This document shows, piece after piece, positions 56,501-64,000 of a stretch of DNA of 64,000 nucleotides; position 1 is the first letter of the stretch, and every line of letters starts with the position of its first letter. The notes beneath the pieces were generated by a model, which saw only the letters and a program-made list of their open reading frames with translations, had not been told where the DNA came from and did not search any database. The stretch comes from Gemmatimonadaceae bacterium. GTDB taxonomy: Bacteria; Gemmatimonadota; Gemmatimonadetes; Gemmatimonadales; Gemmatimonadaceae. Both the position numbers and the translations under genes were made by a program. Location of the stretch: positions 62,001-126,000 of the forward strand of contig DASQFN010000112.1 of the NCBI GenBank assembly GCA_035633115.1, read 5' to 3'.

Positions 56501-56678
56501 GGGTGCCGACGACAGTGACGCGTCCTCTGAAAATCGGCCTTCCTGTTCCGGATTCCCTGAGCTCGCCGGTGATCGTCCCGGTGCCTTGCGCCATCGCGAC
56601 GGCGGGAACAAGGGCCAGTACAGCGGGAGCGATACACATCAGGAATCTGCGAACTGCCAACTTACGAGCGTTAGGCAT
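53574..56678 (-). CDS. SusC/RagA-family TonB-linked outer-membrane receptor 2
   Basis: 1034 residues from ATG 56678 preceded by AAGGAGG. Signal peptide [10 protein letters not shown], regulatory-like domain [25 protein letters not shown], plug domain ([73 protein letters not shown]), and a long barrel ending [11 protein letters not shown] with a terminal phenylalanine. It is the channel of pair 2. It differs clearly from receptor 1, so the cargo is probably different. Confidence 0.94.
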   Translation of the reverse strand: [1034 protein letters not shown]

Positions 56679-56902
56679 TCTTCCTCCTTGCCGGCCAGAC
56701 CGCCGGCGGTATTGAAACCTGCATCGACGAAATTCGTGCTGCATGCGGTCTATGGAAGTTTGGGCGTATTCATCTTCGGCGCAAGTCGCTTATTTGCAGA
56801 CCCCATGGATCGGAGCTTGACACCGGATGCGCGCACCTTACCCTAAAGACTGCGACCCTCCTGAGAATCCATATCCCGCTTGTTTTTTCCCTGTCCTTCT
56901 AC

Positions 56903-57610
56903 TTGTTGTTTGCCTCAGCGCCGGTACTGACGGCGCAGAAGATCATGGCGACGCCAGTGATCGACTTTTTTGGCGTGGTCACAGACATCGATGGCGCTCC
57001 GATTGCCGGCGCAGAGGTCGTCCTGCAACGAGGCAGAGAAAGCAGCGAGACCGCGCGGACAACGAGCGATGGAAAATTCTCGTTCACCGAGGTCCGCGGC
57101 GCCCCGGTGCAGCTTCGGGTCCGCTGCATTGGGTACAGAGAATACTCCCGCTCGTTTCTCGCCGCCAGCGTTTCAACGGGCAAACCCGTATCTATAATTC
57201 TCGAGCGCGCGCCCCTGATCCTCGACACTGTACACGTCGCGGCGATCGAGGGCGGGAGGATGCGGGAGTTCTACGAGCGTCGGAAGATCCACCGGTCGGG
57301 CCACTTTGTGGAGAGAAAGGAGATCGATCGTCGAAATCCCGTGTACACCACCGACATGCTCCGGAGGTTTCCCGGAATCGCCATCCGGCCATCGGTTCGC
57401 GGGGGAAACTCGATCCGAATACGAGGCTGTCGGCCCACTCTCTGGATCGACGGAGTTCAGGCCGTCAACGCAGAGCTGGACGAGCTGACGCGCCCCGGCG
57501 AGATCGAAGGGGTAGAAGTGTATGGGTCATCCGCGGGGATTCCGCCCCAGTACCGCGACAGAGCCGGGCGCAGCTGCGGTGCCGTACTTGTCTGGACGCG
57601 CATTCGCTGA
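56903..57610 (+). CDS. Short regulatory-domain plus TonB-plug protein without barrel
   Basis: About 235 residues from TTG 56903. An in-frame CTG at 56861 would give a much better signal peptide (RIHIPLVFSLSFYLLFASA), so the true start may be non-canonical. A carboxypeptidase-regulatory-like domain (GVVTDIDGAPIAGAEVVLQRG to about residue 105) is followed by FYERRKIHRSGHF and a plug-like domain: DMLRRFPGIAIRP, IRIRGCRPTLWIDGVQ, EIEGVEVYGSSAGIPPQYR and CGAVLVWTR at the very end. The final 110 residues match the end of the 853-residue protein at 37364 in order and motif. No barrel follows. It diverges from SusC gene 2. Confidence 0.75.
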   Translation: MLFASAPVLTAQKIMATPVIDFFGVVTDIDGAPIAGAEVVLQRGRESSETARTTSDGKFSFTEVRGAPVQLRVRCIGYREYSRSFLAASVSTGKPVSIILERAPLILDTVHVAAIEGGRMREFYERRKIHRSGHFVERKEIDRRNPVYTTDMLRRFPGIAIRPSVRGGNSIRIRGCRPTLWIDGVQAVNAELDELTRPGEIEGVEVYGSSAGIPPQYRDRAGRSCGAVLVWTRIR

Positions 57611-57625
57611 CCGGCCAGCCCCCGC

Positions 57626-57889
57626 TCAGCTCGCGGCCGCGCGCTCCGTTACCACCCGAACCGTGTTGTCGACAACCTGTAGGAATCCGCCGTCAATGTT
57701 GAATTTCTTATCCCCCGCGCTGCCCGCGCCACCGCTCCCGAGTCGAAGCTCGCCCTTCCCGAGCAATGTCATCATCGGCGCGTGATTCTCCAGAATGCCC
57801 ACTTCGCCGTCGAACGCCGGCGCAACTACGGCCTCCGCTTCTCCCTCGAACAGCACGGCCTCGGGCGAAATCACGGACACCTTTAGCAC
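57626..57889 (-). CDS. atpC: ATP synthase F1 epsilon subunit, short form
   Basis: 87 residues: LKVSVISPEAVLFEGEAEAVVAPAFDGEVGILENHAPMMTLLGKGELRL. Only the N-terminal beta-sandwich is present; the C-terminal helical pair found in about 135-residue epsilon subunits, which inhibits ATP hydrolysis, is absent. It lies six bases after atpD and ends the F1 gene set, convergent with the plug-domain gene. Confidence 0.93.
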   Translation of the reverse strand: MLKVSVISPEAVLFEGEAEAVVAPAFDGEVGILENHAPMMTLLGKGELRLGSGGAGSAGDKKFNIDGGFLQVVDNTVRVVTERAAAS

Positions 57890-57895
57890 CTGCCG

Positions 57896-60216
<2,321 letters not shown>

Positions 60217-60219
60217 GTG

Positions 60220-61806
<1,587 letters not shown>

Positions 61807-61881
61807 AGATGTGGTTTGCTGTGGGCGGGTTTTCGAGCGGCGCGGGCGGGCGATCATCGGGCAGAATCCCCGCCTCGTTTT

Positions 61882-61918
61882 GCTTGTGAAAAATATCACA
61901 AGCGGCCGGTGACTGCAA
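61882..61918 (-). promoter_or_regulatory. Putative atpA promoter with Rex- or CRP-type operator
   Basis: A perfect inverted repeat, GCTTGTG at 61882-61888 and CACAAGC at 61897-61903, forms TTGTGA-N6-TCACAA. This equals the Rex consensus and also contains the CRP half-sites TGTGA-N6-TCACA. On the minus strand TTGCAG (61918-61913) and TATTTT (61895-61890), 17 bases apart, could be the -35 and -10 of atpA, with the operator covering the -10. The divergent MlaF-like gene starts at 61956. Confidence 0.6.
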
Positions 61919-61955
61919 GGAGACGAGCTATCGCAGCCCCGGTTAGATTAGCGAC

Positions 61956-62708
61956 GTGATCCGCCTCGTTGACGTCCACAAGTCCTTCGGGCCCAAGACA
62001 GTGCTGGAAGGGTTTTCGCTCGACGTGGCGGAAGGCGAGACGATGGTAATCATCGGCTACTCGGGCTCCGGAAAATCCGTTGCGATCAAGCACATCGTCG
62101 GACTGCTCGAGCCGGACGAGGGCACTGTCTGGGTTGACGGCAAGGAAGTCCCGCGGCTCACCCGCCCCGAGCTGTACGATCTCCGCTCGAAGATTGGCTA
62201 CGTCTTCCAGTTCGCCGCATTGTTCGACTCGATGAGCATCGGCGACAACGTGGCGATGGGTCTCCGGAAGGAGCACAAGCTTCCCGAATCCGAGATTCAG
62301 GAGCGGATCAGCGAATCGCTCGAGCTCGTAGACCTGCCGGGAGTTGAAGGGAAGTTCCCGGCCGAGCTTTCCGGAGGAATGCGGAAGCGCGTCGGAATCG
62401 CGCGAGCGATCGCGCGGCGTCCCAAGTACATCCTTTATGATGAGCCCACGACGGGGCTCGACCCCGTGACGAGCGCGGTCATCGACCAGCTCATGGTGCG
62501 CACACGCGAGAAACTCGGCGTCACGAGCATCGTCATCACTCACGACATGCGGAGCGCTTACACGGTCGGCTCGCGGATCGCGATGCTTTACGAGGGCAAG
62601 GTGCGACAGGTTGGAACGGTGGAAGAGATAAAACACACGACCGACCCAATAGTCTGCCAATTCATCGAGGGACGTCCGAGCCTCGAGCTCGCGGCGACCG
62701 GCGTCTAG
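61956..62708 (+). CDS. mlaF: ABC transporter ATP-binding protein, MlaF-like
   Basis: 250 residues from GTG 61956. Walker A GYSGSGKS (34-41), FQFAALFDSMSIGDNVAMGLR, signature LSGGMRKRVGIARAIARRPKYILYDEPTTGLDPVTSAVIDQLM and ITHDMRSAYTVGSRIAMLYEGKV are the pattern of the phospholipid-transport ATPase MlaF/Ttg2A. It should power lipid movement between the two membranes, but the partner permease (MlaE) and MCE protein are not next to it. The following AraC-type gene is eight bases away. Confidence 0.88.
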   Translation: MIRLVDVHKSFGPKTVLEGFSLDVAEGETMVIIGYSGSGKSVAIKHIVGLLEPDEGTVWVDGKEVPRLTRPELYDLRSKIGYVFQFAALFDSMSIGDNVAMGLRKEHKLPESEIQERISESLELVDLPGVEGKFPAELSGGMRKRVGIARAIARRPKYILYDEPTTGLDPVTSAVIDQLMVRTREKLGVTSIVITHDMRSAYTVGSRIAMLYEGKVRQVGTVEEIKHTTDPIVCQFIEGRPSLELAATGV

Positions 62709-62715
62709 CATCGCC

Positions 62716-63570
62716 ATGGATACCGCGGATCTTCCCACCATCCTTGCCTTCGTTCCCCGGGAGCGTGCGCGGTCGCTCGTGCGAACGGCGTTTCCGAAAC
62801 GAAAATGGCGGGTCATCGCCGCGCGTGACGCCGGCGAATTTGCGGACGCTTTGCGGCGGACTCTGGTCGACGCGGCGCTCGTCGACATTGGATCGCCACT
62901 GGCAATCGCGGCGCTCGCGTCGAGCGGGAGCGATGGACCGCTCCCGACGAACGGCGGAAGCGCTGACGAGACCTGGAAGATCGCCGCTCTCGCGCAGGAA
63001 TTTCCGAGTGCGCCGTTCTTTGCGATCAGCCCCCTTCGGGCAACCGACGCGCCTGCCGTCGCGCGCTGCAGCGCGCTCGAGTTCTGCGATGTAATTGCCG
63101 ACGGGATCGACGAGCCGGTGGCGCGGGAGCTGGTCGCACCTCAGACATTTTCCGCCAGGTTTTATGCGGCGCTCGTCAGCCCGCCACCCGCGCTCAGACT
63201 CGAGACACGAATGCAGCTCGCGAGCTGGCGGGCGATTCTCGCCGGTGGGGGCCGGCCGGTGCGAACGAGCGCGCTGGCGAAAGCGGCAGGCGTAAGTCGC
63301 GAGCACCTGAGCCGCAACTTCTCGGGGCTTGGCTCACCAAACCTCAAGCGGGTGATCGACCTCGTGAGGATGATCGCCGCGGCTGAGCTCGCAAAGAATC
63401 CCGGCCTGGACATCCGCGACATCGCCCACATCCTCGGCTTTGCGTCGTCGTCCCACCTGGCGGTGACGGCCCAGCGCGTGCTGGGCACTCGGCCGGCTTC
63501 TCTGTCGCGGCTGAGAACGGTGGATTTGATAGAGCGATTTGTGCAGGGGAGAACGCGCAGTCGAGGATGA
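62716..63570 (+). CDS. AraC-type HTH regulator with pseudo-receiver N-terminus
   Basis: 284 residues. The N-terminal 170 residues start ILAFVPRERARSLVRTAFPKRKWRVIAARDAGEFADALRRTLVDAALVDIG, a layout like a receiver domain but without the acidic pocket. The C-terminal 100 residues are a two-HTH AraC domain: SALAKAAGVSREHLSRNFSGLG and LDIRDIAHILGFASSSHLAVTAQRVLGTRPASL. DNA binding is likely; the ligand or signal is unknown. It is probably co-transcribed with the MlaF-like gene. Confidence 0.8.
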   Translation: MDTADLPTILAFVPRERARSLVRTAFPKRKWRVIAARDAGEFADALRRTLVDAALVDIGSPLAIAALASSGSDGPLPTNGGSADETWKIAALAQEFPSAPFFAISPLRATDAPAVARCSALEFCDVIADGIDEPVARELVAPQTFSARFYAALVSPPPALRLETRMQLASWRAILAGGGRPVRTSALAKAAGVSREHLSRNFSGLGSPNLKRVIDLVRMIAAAELAKNPGLDIRDIAHILGFASSSHLAVTAQRVLGTRPASLSRLRTVDLIERFVQGRTRSRG

Positions 63571-63581
63571 ACTAACAGACC

Positions 63582-63760
63582 AGACCCATTCAGTTTGCGC
63601 GTTCTGCGTTTCCTGTTGCCCCGTCGTCAGTTATTCAGTCGCATTGCCGCGATGACACATCAGGGCTTAATCGGTTCCGCGATATGTCATCCCGGCAAAG
63701 CGACGGAATGACGGACGACTGAAAAACGGTACACTCGCAACGCGCAAACTGAATGGGTCT
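63582..63760. repeat. 179-bp near-palindromic element with 22-bp perfect terminal inverted repeats
   Basis: The ends 63582-63603 and 63739-63760 are exact reverse complements over 22 bases (AGACCCATTCAGTTTGC and so on). The arms continue to pair without gaps for about 60 more bases with scattered mismatches (for example TTGCCG-N-GATGACA opposite TGTCATC-N-CGGCAA), so the whole element folds into one long hairpin. It encodes no protein and shows no clear target-site duplication. It may be a miniature inverted-repeat element or a structured RNA. Confidence 0.7.
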
Positions 63761-63806
63761 AAAAAACAACGGCACGCCGATTTCTCGGGCGTGCCGTTTC
63801 GTTTTT
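63761..63806. terminator. Bidirectional terminator before the sigma-factor gene end
   Basis: AACGGCACGCC at 63768-63778 pairs with GGCGTGCCGTT at 63788-63798. A six-A run precedes it (T-run for the minus-strand sigma gene, 63766-63761) and GTTTTT follows on the plus strand, so it can stop transcripts from both sides. Confidence 0.85.
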
Positions 63807-63819
63807 CTCGTCGGTTGCC

Positions 63820-64000
63820 TTACGCCGCGAAGCTCCCGAGTGCTCGACCAACATCCCCCTCACGCAGGCGCTTCAAGGCGCGATCGCGCAGCTGACGAAC
63901 GCGCTCGCGGGTGACGCCGAGCATCGAGCCGATCTCCTCGAGTGTGTGCTCGCGGCCGCCTTCCAGTCCGAAGTACAGGCGCAGCACCTTCGCATCCCTG
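63820..64000 (-). CDS. rpoD: RNA polymerase primary sigma factor (sigma-70), C-terminal end
   Basis: The minus-strand frame from the right edge to TAA at 63822-63820 encodes RDAKVLRLYFGLEGGREH, TLEEIGSMLGVTRERVRQLRDRALKRLRE and a short tail GDVGRALGSFAA. The segment is region 4.2 of group 1 or 2 sigma factors, the helix-turn-helix that reads the -35 element. Only about 59 residues are visible, so the housekeeping RpoD versus a close alternative cannot be settled; the TRERVRQ motif is shared by both. Confidence 0.85.
   Translation of the reverse strand, partial: RDAKVLRLYFGLEGGREHTLEEIGSMLGVTRERVRQLRDRALKRLREGDVGRALGSFAA

Overview
The window is GC-rich bacterial chromosome, densely packed with short intergenic gaps, many ATGA-type start/stop overlaps and frequent GTG/TTG starts. 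Two SusC/SusD outer-membrane uptake pairs, a BamA-like protein, a Kdo transferase and many lipoproteins show a diderm. Those traits, together with serine/threonine kinases that carry C-terminal TPRs and proteins with carboxypeptidase-regulatory plus TonB-plug domains, fit the Gemmatimonadota best. That placement is inferred from gene content, not from a phylogeny.

Layout. 1-1.4 kb: the start of glycine decarboxylase gcvP (minus strand, running off the left edge) diverges from a LipM-type octanoyltransferase. 1.5-8.8 kb: a peptide-uptake block, with a complete dipeptide ABC transporter (binding protein, two permeases, two ATPases) and a POT-family symporter. 8.9-15.5 kb: a BamA/D15-like protein diverges from a tightly coupled run of class I amidotransferase, GT4, GT2 and DUF3108 genes, followed by an unusual conserved protein and a small membrane protein. 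15.5-23.1 kb: a cofactor-plus-enzyme cluster, thiO-lipA-pdhA-pdhB-pdhC-lpdA-lipB. 23.1-30.1 kb: a lipoprotein hydrolase coupled to a transmembrane Ser/Thr kinase, a UvrD-type helicase and an aminopeptidase-like lipoprotein. 30.2-37.3 kb: dnaE-accA-ricT-metG, nearly gapless. 37.4-45.7 kb: a plug-only regulatory-domain protein, a small lipoprotein and SusCD pair 1. 45.7-50.2 kb: lemA, a nucleotidyltransferase-like gene and a TPM protein, then a DsbA-like lipoprotein and the Kdo transferase gene. 50.2-57.6 kb: a degenerate-GGDEF/EAL protein with a response regulator, SusCD pair 2 and a second plug-only protein. 57.6-64 kb: the F1 ATP synthase genes atpA-G-D-C, an MlaF-like ATPase, an AraC-type regulator, a hairpin element of about 180 bp and the 3' end of a primary sigma factor gene.

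How the genes work together. Peptide import (dpp, POT), peptidase-like proteins and SusCD pairs suggest a heterotrophic scavenger. Pyruvate dehydrogenase needs thiamine diphosphate on E1 and lipoate on E2; the same cluster carries thiO (thiazole branch of thiamine synthesis), lipA and lipB. The other lipoate-dependent system, glycine cleavage, has its own octanoyltransferase-type gene beside it.

The most notable points are: a perfect TTGTGA-N6-TCACAA operator over the putative atpA -10 (Rex- or CRP-type control of ATP synthase); a family of plug-without-barrel proteins seen twice; a 179-bp nearly self-complementary element; the PDH/lipoate/thiO cluster; and active-site departures in PdhA and a nucleotidyltransferase. 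I saw no tRNA, rRNA, CRISPR array, transposase or prophage gene, and nothing that looks like a wholly new defence or biosynthetic system.
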